DNA of 64,000 bases from Streptomyces sp. NBC_01485 (lineage in GTDB: Bacteria; Actinomycetota; Actinomycetes; Streptomycetales; Streptomycetaceae). How positions within the stretch are numbered: the first letter of the stretch is position 1; each line of letters begins with the position of its first letter. The notes beneath the pieces are model-generated. The model was not told where the DNA came from and made no database searches. It saw only the letters and a list, made by a program, of their open reading frames with translations. Position numbers and translations under genes: made by a program. The stretch is taken from contig NZ_CP109435.1 in assembly GCF_036227125.1 (NCBI RefSeq), forward strand, positions 8,122,001 to 8,186,000, given 5' to 3'. Positions 33,321-44,700 of the stretch are shown here, piece by piece.

Positions 33321-34018
33321 GCCGGGCAGCCGGCGGCCGGCCGGAGCACGGGATCCGGTTACCCGCCGAACCGGGCGGCTCTGCGGACGAGCCGGCCGGG
33401 TACCGGGCACCGCCCGGGCGGCCCGACCCGGCGACGCCGGACGGACACCCGGCACGATCCGCCCCGGAGGGGACCGGCCCCGTCGTATCACCCGCTCGCG
33501 GCATCCCCCGCACACTGGCCGAGATCGCCGACCGTATCGCCCTGCGGGAGCTGGTGGACACCTACGCCCACGCCGTCGACCACCGTCTGCCGGACCTCTT
33601 CTCGACGCTCTTCCACCCGGGCGGCCGGCTGATCGTCCCGCACCCGGCCGGCGGCTCCCGGCCGCCGATCGTCCTCGAGGGGCACCACGGCTGGGAGCAC
33701 GCGTTCGCCGCCGTGGCACCGTTCGCGGTGACCAGCCACTTCGTGGGCAATCACCTCGTGCGGCTGGAGGGCGACAGTGCCACAGCCCGGACGTCCTGCC
33801 TCGTCCACGAGATCTACCGTCCCGCCACGGGTGCCGCGCGCATGCAGCTCCGGCTGATCAGCTACGCGGACACCTGCGTGCGCCACGAGGGCCGCTGGTT
33901 GTTCCGCACCCGCGCCCTGCATGTCGACTGGCACGACGACCGGGCCCTCGGGGCACCCCGCAACCCTTTCCGGGAGACGGGGACCGGCGTCCGGTCCGGA
34001 AAGGAGCGACAGCGGTGA
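33317..34018 (+). CDS. SnoaL-like (NTF2 fold) protein
   Basis: A 233-aa protein. The NTF2/SnoaL-like domain covers about residues 65-205: LAEIADRIALRELVDTYAHA, VDHRLPDLFSTLFHPGGRL, TSHFVGNHLVRLEGDSATAR and RHEGRWLFRTRALHVDWHD. Family members act as cyclases, dehydratases, isomerases or hydroxylases on polyketides and steroids. The conserved Tyr-Ala-x-Ala-x-Asp start and the His of HFVGNH outline a possible active site. The first 60 residues are a low-complexity Pro/Gly leader and include a TTA codon at 33359-33361, so the true start may be later, in which case that TTA is untranslated. It overlaps both neighbours. Confidence 0.75.
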   Translation: MSRAAGGRPEHGIRLPAEPGGSADEPAGYRAPPGRPDPATPDGHPARSAPEGTGPVVSPARGIPRTLAEIADRIALRELVDTYAHAVDHRLPDLFSTLFHPGGRLIVPHPAGGSRPPIVLEGHHGWEHAFAAVAPFAVTSHFVGNHLVRLEGDSATARTSCLVHEIYRPATGAARMQLRLISYADTCVRHEGRWLFRTRALHVDWHDDRALGAPRNPFRETGTGVRSGKERQR

Positions 34019-35604
34019 CGACCATCGCACCGGCACCGGCCTTCTCAGGAGAGTCCCTGGTGAGGGCCGTTCAGGACCGGCTCAGGGAACCACTGCACAT
34101 CGTGCGGGACCGAACGGCGCGAACCGTCGGCGTCGCCCCCGACGACCGTTCGGGATCCGGACGGCCCGCTCTCGCCACCACCCTGGAGCTCCTGGGATCC
34201 CTGCCTCCCAGCTACCCGGAATGGCTCGGTGACCGGAGTTTCGGCACCGCCCACGGCGTGCGCTTCCCCTATGTCGCGGGGGAAATGGCGAACGCCATCG
34301 CCACCACCGACATGGTGGTGGCGATGTCCGAGGCGGGAATGCTCGGTTTCTTCGGGGCCGGCGGCCTCGGCCACCGGCGGGTCGAAGCCGCCGTGGACGA
34401 GCTGTGCCGACGGCTCGCGCAGCAGCGCAACTGGGGGGTCAACCTCATCCACTCGCCGAGCGAACCGGCTCTGGAGGAGCGGGTGGCCGCCATGCTGGTC
34501 GCCCGGCACGTTCCCATCGTCTCGGCCTCGGCCTTCATGGCGCTCACGCCCGCCGTCGTCCACTGCTCCGCCGGCGGGCTCAGCACGGACCGCTCCGGCA
34601 GGGTCGTCCGGCGTACCCGCCTGTTCGCCAAGGTGTCCCGCCCGGAGGTGGCGGAGCAGTTCATGTCCCCGGCCCCGGCGGAGCTCCTCGACGTCCTGGT
34701 GACGGACGGGCGGCTGACCCGCGAGGAGGCGCGGCTGGCGGCCCGGATCCCGGTCGCCGAGGATGTGACGGCCGAGGCCGACAGCGGCGGCCACACCGAC
34801 AACCGGCCGCTGAACGTCCTGCTGCCCGTGCTCCTGGACCTCAGCAGCACGCTGGCCGTGCGGTTCGGCTGCCCGCCCGTGCGGGTGGGCGCGGCCGGCG
34901 GACTCGGCACTCCCCAGGCGGTCGCGGCGGCGTTCGCGGCGGGCGCGGCGTACGTCGTCACGGGCACGGTCAACCAGGTCGCCGTCGAGTCCGGACTGTC
35001 GGCCGAGGCGAAGGAGCTCCTGTCGGCGGCGGACATCGCCGATGTGTGCATGGCGCCCGCCTCGGACATGTTCGAAGCCGGCGTCAAGGTGCAGGTACTG
35101 CGGAGGGGCACGCTCTTCGCCGGTCGCGCCGGCCGGCTGTACGAGGCGTACCAGGCGTACGACTCGCTGGAGGAGATCCCCGCCGCTCTGCGTTCGCGGT
35201 TCGAACGGGACATCCTGCGCCAGACCTTCGAGGAGGCCTGGGCCGCCACCCGCTCCTACTGGCTCGACCGGGACGCGGCCGAAGTCTCCCGCGCGGAACG
35301 CGACCCACGCCATCGAATGGCGCTGGTCTTCCGCTCCTACCTCGGCCTGTCCAGCCAGTGGGCGATCAGCGGAGAGCCGTCCCGCCGAGCCGACTACCAG
35401 ATCTGGTGCGGCCCGGCGATGGGCTCCTTCAACCGCTGGGTGCGCGACACGTTCCTGGACCCACCGGGACACCCCTCGGTGGTGCAGATCGCACGGAACC
35501 TGCTGGAGGGGGCGGCGGTCGTCACACGCGCACAGCACCTTCGAACCCTGGGGGTACCGGTTCCCCCGGCCGCCTTCGCCTTCCGGCCGCGTCCTCTGCG
35601 CTGA
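34015..35604 (+). CDS. PfaD-type FMN enoyl reductase
   Basis: A 529-aa TIM-barrel flavoprotein of the PfaD/nitronate-monooxygenase group. Motifs are GVRFPYVAGEMANAIATTDM, MSEAGMLGFFGAGGLGHRRV, RNWGVNLIHSPSEPALEERV, VRVGAAGGLGTPQAVAAAFA and AYVVTGTVNQVAVESG. In PUFA synthases PfaD is the trans-acting enoyl reductase serving the ACP-bound chain. The C-terminal PfaD-specific helical region (SYLGLSSQWAISGEPSRRAD) is present, separating it from ordinary 2-nitropropane dioxygenases. The GTG at 34015 overlaps the upstream stop (GTGA) with AAGGAG 8 nt upstream; the long open frame before it has no homology. Confidence 0.93.
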   Translation: MTTIAPAPAFSGESLVRAVQDRLREPLHIVRDRTARTVGVAPDDRSGSGRPALATTLELLGSLPPSYPEWLGDRSFGTAHGVRFPYVAGEMANAIATTDMVVAMSEAGMLGFFGAGGLGHRRVEAAVDELCRRLAQQRNWGVNLIHSPSEPALEERVAAMLVARHVPIVSASAFMALTPAVVHCSAGGLSTDRSGRVVRRTRLFAKVSRPEVAEQFMSPAPAELLDVLVTDGRLTREEARLAARIPVAEDVTAEADSGGHTDNRPLNVLLPVLLDLSSTLAVRFGCPPVRVGAAGGLGTPQAVAAAFAAGAAYVVTGTVNQVAVESGLSAEAKELLSAADIADVCMAPASDMFEAGVKVQVLRRGTLFAGRAGRLYEAYQAYDSLEEIPAALRSRFERDILRQTFEEAWAATRSYWLDRDAAEVSRAERDPRHRMALVFRSYLGLSSQWAISGEPSRRADYQIWCGPAMGSFNRWVRDTFLDPPGHPSVVQIARNLLEGAAVVTRAQHLRTLGVPVPPAAFAFRPRPLR

Positions 35605-35654
35605 GCGGCCCGGCAGGAACGTCCACCACTGGACTCGCCAGTCCGAGGAGAACC

Positions 35655-38600
35655 ATGGAGAGCACACGCCCACAGATACCGCCCATCGCCGTGGTCGGCG
35701 TCGGCGCGCTCACTCCCGGAGCCGCTGACGCGCCCGGCTTCTGGCGGACCGTTCTGTCCGGCCGGGACGTGATCACCGACGTACCCGAGAGCCACTGGTC
35801 GCTGAAGGACTACTACGATCCGGACCCCGACGCACCGGACCGCACCTACGGGCGGCGCGGGTCGTTCCTCGACCCCGTGAACTTCGACCCGACCGCCTTC
35901 GGCATCCCGCCGTCCGCCATGCCGGCGACCGACACCGCTCAGTTACTCGCTCTGGCCGTGGCCCAGCAGGTACTGGAGGATGCCGGAGCGAACAGCTCCC
36001 AGCCGCTCGACCGCGAGCGGGTCAGCGTGATCATCGGGGCCGCGGCCCTGGAACTGCTGCACACCATGAGCAACCGGATGCAGCGACCGGTGTGGCTGCG
36101 AGCGCTGCGGTCGGGGGAGATCCCGGAGGCTCAGGCCCAGGCGCTGTGCGACCGGATCGCCGCCCAGTACGTGCCCTGGCAGGAGGCCACCTTCCCCGGG
36201 CTGCTCAGCAATGTGGTGGCCGGGCGGATCGCCAACCGCTTCGATCTGCACGGCACGAACTACACCACGGACGCGGCGTGCGCGGGGTCACTGGCGGCGG
36301 TGTCCGGCGCGATCAACGAACTGTGCATGGGCACGGCGGACCTCGTGCTGACCGGCGGCGTGGACACCCTGAACGACATCGTCATGTACATGTGCTTCAG
36401 CAAGACCCCCGCGCTGTCGAAGACGGGTGACTGCCGTCCCTTCTCCGAGGCGGCGGACGGCACCATGCTGGGCGAAGCCCTGGTCATGTTCGCGCTCAAA
36501 CGGCTGGCGGACGCCGAACGCGACGGCGACCGCGTGTACGCCGTGATCCGGGGCATCGGCACATCCTCCGACGGCCGGGGGCAGGCCATCTACGCACCGG
36601 TGCCCGAGGGCCAGGCACGGGCACTGCGCCGGGCGTACGAGACCGCCGGGTACGGGCCCGACACGGTGGAGCTGGTCGAGGCACACGGAACCGGCACGCC
36701 GGCGGGGGACGCCGCCGAGTTCGCCGCCCTGCGCACGGTGTTCGACGAGTCGGGCCGCAGCGACCGCCAGTGGTGCGCGCTGGGGTCGGTCAAGTCCCAG
36801 GTCGGCCACACCAAGTCGGCGGCGGGAGCGGTGGGCCTGCTGAAGGCGGTGTTCGCGCTTCAGCACAAGATCCTGCCGCCCACCATCAAGGTCGACCGGC
36901 CCAACCCCGCGCTGGACCTGACGGGGAGCGCCCTCTATCTCAACACCCGCGCCCGCCCCTGGATTCGGGGCGACCACCACGCCCGGCGCGCCTCGGTGTC
37001 CAGCTTCGGGTTCGGGGGGACCAACTTCCACCTCACCCTGGAGGAGTACGTGCCCACTCCCGGGGCGAGCAGCACGCAGGCCGGGTTGATCCGAACCGCC
37101 CCCACCGAGCTGGTGCTGCTGGGCGCCGAGACGCCGCAGGCCCTGGCCGAGGCGGCTCGCCGGCTCGCCGCGGACGACCAGCCGTTCGCCGAGAAGGCCA
37201 AAAACTCCCAGCTCTGCTTCTCGCCCGCGGACCCGGTCAGGGCCTGCCTGGTCGCCGGGGACGATGCCGACCTCGGTGAGCAGCTGAGGCGGCTGGCGGA
37301 ACTCGCCCGCACCGCCCCCGACACTCCCGCCCGTCTTCCCTCAGGGCTGTGCTTCGACCCGCGCCCCGCCGCCCCGGGCAGGACGGCGTTGCTCTTCACC
37401 GGGCAGGGCAGCCAGTACGTGGGCATGGGAGCCGACCTGGCGATGCACCTGCCGCAGGCCCGTGCCGCCTGGGACCGCGCCGCCACGATCGACGTCGGCG
37501 ACCGGCCCTTGCACCGGGTCGTCTTTCCCGAGCCGGCCTTCGACGAGGAACAGCGGGCCGCGCAACAGGCGCTGCTCACCCGGACCGAATGGGCCCAGCC
37601 CGCCCTGGCGGTGCAGAGTCTGGCTCAGCTCGGCGTGCTGCGCACGCTGGGCATCCGGCCGGACTGCTTGGCGGGCCACAGCTTCGGAGAGCTGGTCGCG
37701 CTGCACGCCGCCTCGGCTCTGGACGAGAGGGCACTGATACGTCTCGCCCGGTGCCGAGGCGAGCTGATGGACGAGGCCGCCGCCACGAGCGGCGCGATGC
37801 TGGCCGTCGGAGGCCCGGCCGCCCGGGACGCGGCACAACTCGTCGAGGGATACGAGGGCCGGGTGTGGGTGGCCAACCGCAACAGCCCCCGGCAGGTCGT
37901 GCTGTCGGGGGAGGCCGGTGCCCTCGCCGAACTGGAGGCGAACCTCGCCGCGCGCGGTGTGGCGGTGCGGCGTCTGCAGGCGTCCGGTGCCTTCCACACA
38001 CCGCTCCTGGAGGGGGCACGGGACCCGTTCGCCCGCTTCCTCGACGAACTCGACGTCGCGGCGCCCGTCGTCGAGGTGTACGGCAACGCCGACGGCGCCG
38101 TGTACCCGGCCGATGCCGAGGCCGTACGCAAACGGCTCGCCGACCATCTGCTCTCGCCGGTCCTCTTCGCCGACGAGGTGGAGGCGATGTACGAGGCGGG
38201 AGTCCGGACCTTCGTCGAGGTCGGTGCCGGCTCGGCACTGGGCCGCATGGTCGGTGACATCCTCGGCGAACGCCCCCACACCGCGGTGAGCGTCGACCAC
38301 AAGGACCGGCACGGAGTGACCGCGCTGCAGCAGGCCCTGGGGCGACTCGCGGTCGCGGGCGTGCCGATGGACCTGGAGGCGCTGTGGCGGCCGTACGCGC
38401 AGCCGACGGCGGACCGGCCACGGCCCGCGCCCCGGATGAGCTTTCCGCTGTCGGGGGCGAACCACGGAGCGCCGGACCCGGAGGCGGCCGTCGCCGCGAT
38501 ACCGATGCCGGACCGGGAACGTCCGTCGCGGCAGGAGCTCGCCCGGCAGCCGGAGGAGGGAAGGGTGCCCGTTCACACGGCGGCCACGGTGTCCGCCGGA

Positions 38601-41600
38601 GCAGTGGCGGCTGCGGAGTCGGCGGCACCCCACCCGCCGATGCCCGGCGACACCGCCGCCGCCTCGGCCACGGCGGCGCCCGCCGGTACGTGGCTACACG
38701 CTTTCGAGGAGGCCCAGCGGCAAGCGGCCGACGCCCATACCGAATTCCAGCGGCTCACCGCCGACGCGCACCACGCCTACCTGCAGAGCGCGGAGCGCGC
38801 ACTGAGCAGCCTGATGGGAACGGCGGCACCCGGCCTCCTCGCGGACCCACCGACGGTCCGGCCGCTCCCGGCCGGGTCGCCCTCCGCTGCCTCCGCTGTC
38901 TTGGCCGCAGTGCCGTCTCCGCCGCCGGCCCCGGCCCTCGCCCCGGATCCGGAGGACGTCCCCGCCACGCGACCGCCGGACGACGTACCTGCGACGGCCG
39001 ACGCCGCCACCGTCCTGTACGAAGTCATCGCCGAACGCACGGGCTACCCCCCGGACATGCTCGAACCCCACATGGAACTCGAAGCCGACCTGGGCATCGA
39101 CTCCATCAAACGCGTCGAGATCCTCTCACTCCTGCGCCGCCGCATACCCGACGCACCGGACGTCCCCACCGAAGAACTCGCACGACTGCGCACCCTCGGC
39201 CAGATCACGGAACGCTTCCGAACGTCCGTCACCACCACCCCGGCCACCACTCCCACCACTCCCACCACCGACACGGCCGAGGCCGGAAGGAGGGGTCCTG
39301 CGGCACCGGTTCGCACGCCCCTCCTGTCCCGTTCCGTGACCGAGCCGGTGCCGGCTCCGGCTCCCGGGCTGGAGCTGCCCGGCCTGCGGACGCACTCGTT
39401 CGCCGTGGTGGACGACGGGTCCGGTGTCGCCGGTCCGCTGGTGGAGGAGCTGGGCAGGCTCGGAGTCGGCGCCACCGTCACAGCGTCGCCCCGCACCCCG
39501 GCCGGCTCGGCGCCGTACGGACTGATTCTGCTCGGCGGACTGCGGCCGGTCGGCTCGGTGGGGGAAGCGGTCGAGGTGAACCGGCGTGCGTTCCGCGTGG
39601 TCCGGGACGCCGCTTCGGCACTCGCCGCGCCAGGCGTGCTGGTGGTGGTCCAGGACACCGGGGGCGACTTCGGTCTCCGCGGCGCGGCCGGCGACCGGGC
39701 ATGGCTGGGCGGACTCGGCGCGCTCGCCCGAACGGCCTCGAAGGAGTGGCCGGACACCGTGGTCAAGGCCGTGGACTGCGAGCGCGGCACGCGCGACGCG
39801 CGCGAACTGGCCGGTGCGCTCGCCCGCGAACTGACGTACGGCGGCTCGGGCGCGGACGTGGGACTGCGTGCGGACGGCAGCCGCTGGGTGCTGCGGGAGA
39901 CACCTCGGGAGGCCGAGGCTCCCCAGGCGCCCCCACCGGCCCCGCAGGGGGACACGGGCCCGTCCGTGATCGTCGCCACGGGTGGAGCGCGTGGTGTGAC
40001 CGCCGCCGCGATGGTCGCCCTGGCCCAGGGCCGGCAGTCGGCGTTCGTCCTTCTGGGCCGTACCGAACTCACCGAGGAACCCGAGGAGTTGAGGACGGCC
40101 CCGGACGAGAGGGAACTGAAGCGGCGGCTCGCCGCCCGGCCGCCGCGGCCGGGCGGCGCACGCCCAGGACCGGCCGCGATCGGAGCGGAAGCCATGCGCG
40201 TGCTGTCCGTCCGGGAGATACGTGCCACCGTCGCCGCCGTGGAGGCCGCGGGCTCCACCGTCCGCTACGTGCCCGTCGACATCCGGGACGTGTCAGCCGT
40301 CTCCGGGGCGCTGGAGCGGGTACGGGCGGAACTCGGGCCCGTCACCGGGCTGGTGCACGCCGCGGGCGTGCTCGCCGACGCCCGGCTGGCGGACAAGACG
40401 GACGACGAGTTCGACACCGTCTTCGGCACGAAGGTGGAGGGGCTGCACGCGCTGCTCACCGCGACCGCCGACGACCCGCTGGACCTGGTGTGCGTCTTCT
40501 CCTCGGTCGCCGGACGCTTCGGGAACGCCGGGCAGAGCGACTACGCCATGGCGAACGAGACGATCGCGCAGGTGGCCTCCACCGTCGCCACGCGGCGGCC
40601 CGGCTGTGTGGTCCGCTCACTCGCCTGGGGTCCCTGGGACGGCGGCATGGTCGGATCCGGCCTGAGGGAGCATTTCCTCGCCTCGGGAGTAGAGCTGATT
40701 CCGCTGGAAGCGGGGGCCGCCGCCTTCGTCCGGGAACTCGACGCCGGTCCGGGCCCGGTGCGCGTCACCCTGGTGGCCGGGAACCGGCCTGACGTCCTGG
40801 GCTCCGCACGGTCGGAAGCGCTGGGCACGGTGCGGATCGCCGCCGACACTCATCCCTTCCTCGCCGATCACTCGGTCGCCGGTGATGCTCCCCTGCTCCC
40901 GATGGCGCTCGCCCTGGAGTGGTTCGCCACAGCGGTGCGCGGACAGGCGCCCGATGGCGGACCGGTGGTACTGCGCGACGTCGAGGTCGTGTACGGGGTC
41001 CGTCTGCCGGACTTCCACGGCACCGGGCACGAGGTCACGGTGCATGCCACGCGCGGTGCCGCGGCGCCCACGGCGCTTCGCCTGACGTTGGAGAGCTACG
41101 CCTCGACGCGGTACCGAGCGGTCGTCGACACCGCCTTCGGGACCTGGGCGGGCAGCGGACCGGACGGCGGACCCACCCCTGTGGGTGAGACCGGGCCGGC
41201 CCGCACCGACGGGACACGGGACTGGAGCCTTCCGGCCGGTGGACACCCTCGTGCCCACGTCTACGGAGACGGTGTGCTGTTCCACGGCCCGGCCTTCCAT
41301 TCCCTGGAGGAGGTGTCCGCGGTCGGTGCCGACGGGGCGGAGGCCAGGGTGCGCGGAGTGCGCGCACTCGGCTGGGCGTCAGCCCGCGGCTGGCACACGG
41401 ATCCGGCAGCCGTCGACGCCGGGCTGCAACTGGCTCTCCTGTGGGCCGAGGAGGCGCTGGGCGCCGCGTTCCTGCCCATGGGTGTCTCAGAGGTGCGCGT
41501 GCACGCCCACGGGCCCCTGGACCGAACGGCCCGCTGCGTGCTGCTCGCCCGGGAGACCGATCCGCTCCGTCCGGTGTGCGACCTGGCACTGCTCGACGGT

Positions 41601-41705
41601 GACGGGGCACCGCTGGTGGAGCTGTTCGGGGTGAGCCTGGTGCGCCGCCCGGACCAGGCCGCCACGGAGCGGATCGTGGTGCTGACCGCCGAAGACAGGG
41701 GATGA
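35655..41705 (+). CDS. PfaA-like polyketide/PUFA synthase (KS-AT-ACP-KR-DH)
   Basis: A 2016-aa iterative type I synthase. KS is about 10-460 with Cys209 (DAACAGS), EAHGTGTPAGD and VGHTKSAAG. AT is about 575-880 with LFTGQGSQYVGMGADLA and Ser676 in AGHSFGELV. A long Pro/Ala-rich linker follows. A single ACP at about 1110-1185 has Ser1150 in ADLGIDSIKRVEIL, the exact PfaA type. KR is about 1435-1710 (VIVATGGARGVTAAAM). A C-terminal hotdog/product-template-like DH is about 1725-2000 (HPFLADHSVAGDAPLLPMAL). Marine PfaA proteins have several tandem ACPs; only one is present here. A TTA codon lies at 35943-35945. ATG 35655 has GAGGAG 4 nt upstream; it overlaps the next gene by 4 nt. Confidence 0.93.
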   Translation: MESTRPQIPPIAVVGVGALTPGAADAPGFWRTVLSGRDVITDVPESHWSLKDYYDPDPDAPDRTYGRRGSFLDPVNFDPTAFGIPPSAMPATDTAQLLALAVAQQVLEDAGANSSQPLDRERVSVIIGAAALELLHTMSNRMQRPVWLRALRSGEIPEAQAQALCDRIAAQYVPWQEATFPGLLSNVVAGRIANRFDLHGTNYTTDAACAGSLAAVSGAINELCMGTADLVLTGGVDTLNDIVMYMCFSKTPALSKTGDCRPFSEAADGTMLGEALVMFALKRLADAERDGDRVYAVIRGIGTSSDGRGQAIYAPVPEGQARALRRAYETAGYGPDTVELVEAHGTGTPAGDAAEFAALRTVFDESGRSDRQWCALGSVKSQVGHTKSAAGAVGLLKAVFALQHKILPPTIKVDRPNPALDLTGSALYLNTRARPWIRGDHHARRASVSSFGFGGTNFHLTLEEYVPTPGASSTQAGLIRTAPTELVLLGAETPQALAEAARRLAADDQPFAEKAKNSQLCFSPADPVRACLVAGDDADLGEQLRRLAELARTAPDTPARLPSGLCFDPRPAAPGRTALLFTGQGSQYVGMGADLAMHLPQARAAWDRAATIDVGDRPLHRVVFPEPAFDEEQRAAQQALLTRTEWAQPALAVQSLAQLGVLRTLGIRPDCLAGHSFGELVALHAASALDERALIRLARCRGELMDEAAATSGAMLAVGGPAARDAAQLVEGYEGRVWVANRNSPRQVVLSGEAGALAELEANLAARGVAVRRLQASGAFHTPLLEGARDPFARFLDELDVAAPVVEVYGNADGAVYPADAEAVRKRLADHLLSPVLFADEVEAMYEAGVRTFVEVGAGSALGRMVGDILGERPHTAVSVDHKDRHGVTALQQALGRLAVAGVPMDLEALWRPYAQPTADRPRPAPRMSFPLSGANHGAPDPEAAVAAIPMPDRERPSRQELARQPEEGRVPVHTAATVSAGAVAAAESAAPHPPMPGDTAAASATAAPAGTWLHAFEEAQRQAADAHTEFQRLTADAHHAYLQSAERALSSLMGTAAPGLLADPPTVRPLPAGSPSAASAVLAAVPSPPPAPALAPDPEDVPATRPPDDVPATADAATVLYEVIAERTGYPPDMLEPHMELEADLGIDSIKRVEILSLLRRRIPDAPDVPTEELARLRTLGQITERFRTSVTTTPATTPTTPTTDTAEAGRRGPAAPVRTPLLSRSVTEPVPAPAPGLELPGLRTHSFAVVDDGSGVAGPLVEELGRLGVGATVTASPRTPAGSAPYGLILLGGLRPVGSVGEAVEVNRRAFRVVRDAASALAAPGVLVVVQDTGGDFGLRGAAGDRAWLGGLGALARTASKEWPDTVVKAVDCERGTRDARELAGALARELTYGGSGADVGLRADGSRWVLRETPREAEAPQAPPPAPQGDTGPSVIVATGGARGVTAAAMVALAQGRQSAFVLLGRTELTEEPEELRTAPDERELKRRLAARPPRPGGARPGPAAIGAEAMRVLSVREIRATVAAVEAAGSTVRYVPVDIRDVSAVSGALERVRAELGPVTGLVHAAGVLADARLADKTDDEFDTVFGTKVEGLHALLTATADDPLDLVCVFSSVAGRFGNAGQSDYAMANETIAQVASTVATRRPGCVVRSLAWGPWDGGMVGSGLREHFLASGVELIPLEAGAAAFVRELDAGPGPVRVTLVAGNRPDVLGSARSEALGTVRIAADTHPFLADHSVAGDAPLLPMALALEWFATAVRGQAPDGGPVVLRDVEVVYGVRLPDFHGTGHEVTVHATRGAAAPTALRLTLESYASTRYRAVVDTAFGTWAGSGPDGGPTPVGETGPARTDGTRDWSLPAGGHPRAHVYGDGVLFHGPAFHSLEEVSAVGADGAEARVRGVRALGWASARGWHTDPAAVDAGLQLALLWAEEALGAAFLPMGVSEVRVHAHGPLDRTARCVLLARETDPLRPVCDLALLDGDGAPLVELFGVSLVRRPDQAATERIVVLTAEDRG

Positions 41706-44700
41706 GCGTGATGGACTTCGAACCGATCGCCGTCGTCGGGCGCGGCTGCGTACTGCCCGGCGCCTCGGACCCCGACCGGCTCTGGAGGAACGTCCTCGCC
41801 GGTGAAGTGAGTCTCGGTCCGGTGCCGGCCGGCCGCTGGCGCGTCGCGCACCGCTGGGTCATGGGCGGCCCCGACGACTCCTCGGACCGGACCTGGAGCG
41901 ATGTCGGAGGCTACGTCCGGGACTGCCCGCCGGCGTCGGGGTGGGCCACGGCGCGCCTCGCGGTGGAACCCCCTGGCAGCGGACACCGGCCGCCGGCCGC
42001 GGAACCCGATGACCTGGGTCCGCTCCTCCAGTGGACGCTGCACGGTGTCGGTTCGGCCCTGCGCGAGGCCGGCCAGGAGCGTCTGCTGCCCCGTACGGGT
42101 TTGATCATGGGGAACCTCTCCTATCCCCCGACCGGCCTGGCCGCCTACGCCGAACATGTCTGGCGCGGGACCGGGAGCGAGCGGCCGCATCCCTACCACC
42201 GCTTCTCGTCCGGGCTTCCGGCGCGACTCACGGCGCGGGCCCTGGGACTGGGCTGCGGCGGACTGGCGCTGGACGCCGCCTGCGCGTCCTCGCTGTACGC
42301 GATCGCCCTGGCCTGTGAGCAGCTTCAGGACGGGCGGGCCGACCTGATGGTGGCCGGTGGCGTCAACGCCGCCGACGCTCTCTTCCTGCACATCAGCTTC
42401 TGCGGTCTGTCCGCGCTGAGCCGCACCGGGCGCAGCCGCCCCTTCGAGCGGGGCGCCGACGGACTCGTACCCGGCGAGGGGGCCGCCTTCGTCGCGCTGA
42501 TGCGGCTGAGTGACGCCCTGTCGGCCGATACACGGATTCTGGGAGTCGTCCGGGGCGTGGGCCTGTCCAACGACGGGAGAGGCCAAGGGCTGCTGGTGCC
42601 GTCCGTGGCAGGGCAGCGGCGGGCCATGGAGGCCGCCTACCGGGCGGCGGGCGTACCGCCGCAGAGCGTGGGCCTGCTCGAATGCCACGCCACGGGCACG
42701 GCGATCGGTGACGCCGTGGAGGTCCGCAGCACCGCCGGGGTCTTCTCGGGCTGCGACGACCTGCCCGTCGGCTCCGTCAAGTCGAACATCGGTCACACGA
42801 TCACCGCTGCGGGAGCGGTGGGGCTGCTGAAGGTTCTGGGGGCGCTGGGCAGCGGTGTCCGCCCTCCCACCCTGGGGGTCGAGGAGCCCTTGGCGGAGCT
42901 GGAAGGGACGCCCCTGCGGCCGCTCCAGGAGGCCGAGGACTGGTCCGGGGCCCGGCGCGCCGCTGTCAGCGCCTTCGGTTTCGGCGGCAACAACGCCCAT
43001 CTGGTGGTGGACGCCTGGACGGCCGACGACACGGGTGGTCCCGCGCTGCCGGCCGCCCCCGCCGGCGCTTCCCGCCGGCGTGAAGAGGCGAACGGGCCCC
43101 GGCCGGCTGTCGCGGTGGTGGCCGTGGGCGCCAGGGTCGCCGACGGCGGCGACGCGGCCGATCTGTCGCGGTCGCTGATGCGGGGTGAGCCCCGCCCCGG
43201 CCGGCGTTCCACCGTCGATGTGGCGCTGGACGGTCTCCGTTTTCCGCCACTCGATCTGCACGACACCCTGCCGCAGCAACTGCTGGTGCTGGAGGCGGCC
43301 CGGGAGGCCGCGGCCACGGTCACACTGCCCCGGGACGGCACCATGGTGCTGGTCGGCATGGGCTGCGATCCGGAAGCCGCCCGCCCCATAGCACGCTGGC
43401 GGGTGCCGGAGTGGCTGCTCACGCCGGAAGAGGCGGCCGACGAGGCGCGTACGGCCGAACTGCGGGACGCGGTGCGGCCCCCGCAGACCTCGGCCGCCGT
43501 GATCGGGGCGATGCCCAACATCGTCGCCAATCGGATCAACGCGCAGCTCGATCTGGCCGGGCCCAGCTTCACGGTGAGCGCCGAGGAGGCGTCCGGTCTC
43601 GCCGCCCTGGAGATCGGGGCGCGCGCCCTGCGGGCCGGGAAGGCCGACGCCGTCCTCGTGGGTGCGGTCGACCTGTCGTGCGAGCCGGTGCACCGGGCGG
43701 CCCTTGCCGAGGCCGGTCTCGACGCCGCCCCGGGGGACGCGGCCGTCGTGCTCGTCCTGAAGCGGCTCGACGACGCCCGGCGGGCCGGGGAGGCTGTCCT
43801 GGCGGTTCTCGACGAGGACGGCACCGGACCGGCCGGTCTGACGGTGGGCGACCCGCGGCCGGACGGCGAATCCGCCGCGCCCGCCGGGCAGTCCCCGCAG
43901 GCTGACGGGACCGGCCCCGCCGCGGGCCTCGATGCGGCGGGGGACCACTTCGATCCCTGTGCGCTGTACGGCCGCGCGCACGCCGCGAGCGGACTGCTGT
44001 CGGTGGCGGTGGCCGTGCTCGCCCTCCGCCACCGTGCTCGCCCAAGGGCCGGGGCAGCGGCCCTGCCGGCGCTGGAGGAGGACATGTCCGCCGAGGTCAC
44101 CTCCCTGCCTCTGGGCGGCGGACCGGCCCGGACGCGGCTGCGCGCGGAGGATCGCGCCCCGTTCGTCGATGCCCCGCCACCACGCCTGTCCGTGTATTCG
44201 GGGCGGGACCGCACCGAGGTGCTGGGCGCGCTCGCGGCCGGGCGGGAGTCCGGCGCGGGGCCGGCCCGGCTGGTCCTGTGCGCGGCCTCCCCGGCCGAAC
44301 ACGCCGACCTCGCCGCGAGGGCCCGCCGCTGGCTGCTCGGCCAGGGGGTGCGCCCCGTCGGCGCCGCCTTCCGCGAACGGCCGCTGGAGGGGGACGTCGC
44401 CTTCGTCTATTCCGGCGGTTCCATGGCCTATCACGGCATGGGCCGGGAGGTGATGCTCGCCTTCCCGGACCAGCTGGACGCCGTACGGGAGCGGGTGGGC
44501 GACCTGCGGTCCGTCGTCGGCTGGGCTTTCACCGCGCGAGAAGCCGCCCCACCGCACCCCCTGGACCAGATCGGCGGCGCCTCCGTGCTGGGGCAGTTGC
44601 ACACCCGTGTCACCTGGGACCTGCTCGGCCTGCGCCCGCGGGCGGCGCTGGGCTACTCCTCGGGTGAGTCGGTCGCCCTCGCCGCGCTCGGGGCCTGGCG

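Noticed and set aside
34404..35654. Extension of the PfaA-like frame 417 codons upstream
   Set aside because: It would overlap PfaD in another frame; KS homology begins at the ATG at 35655 with a good ribosome site.
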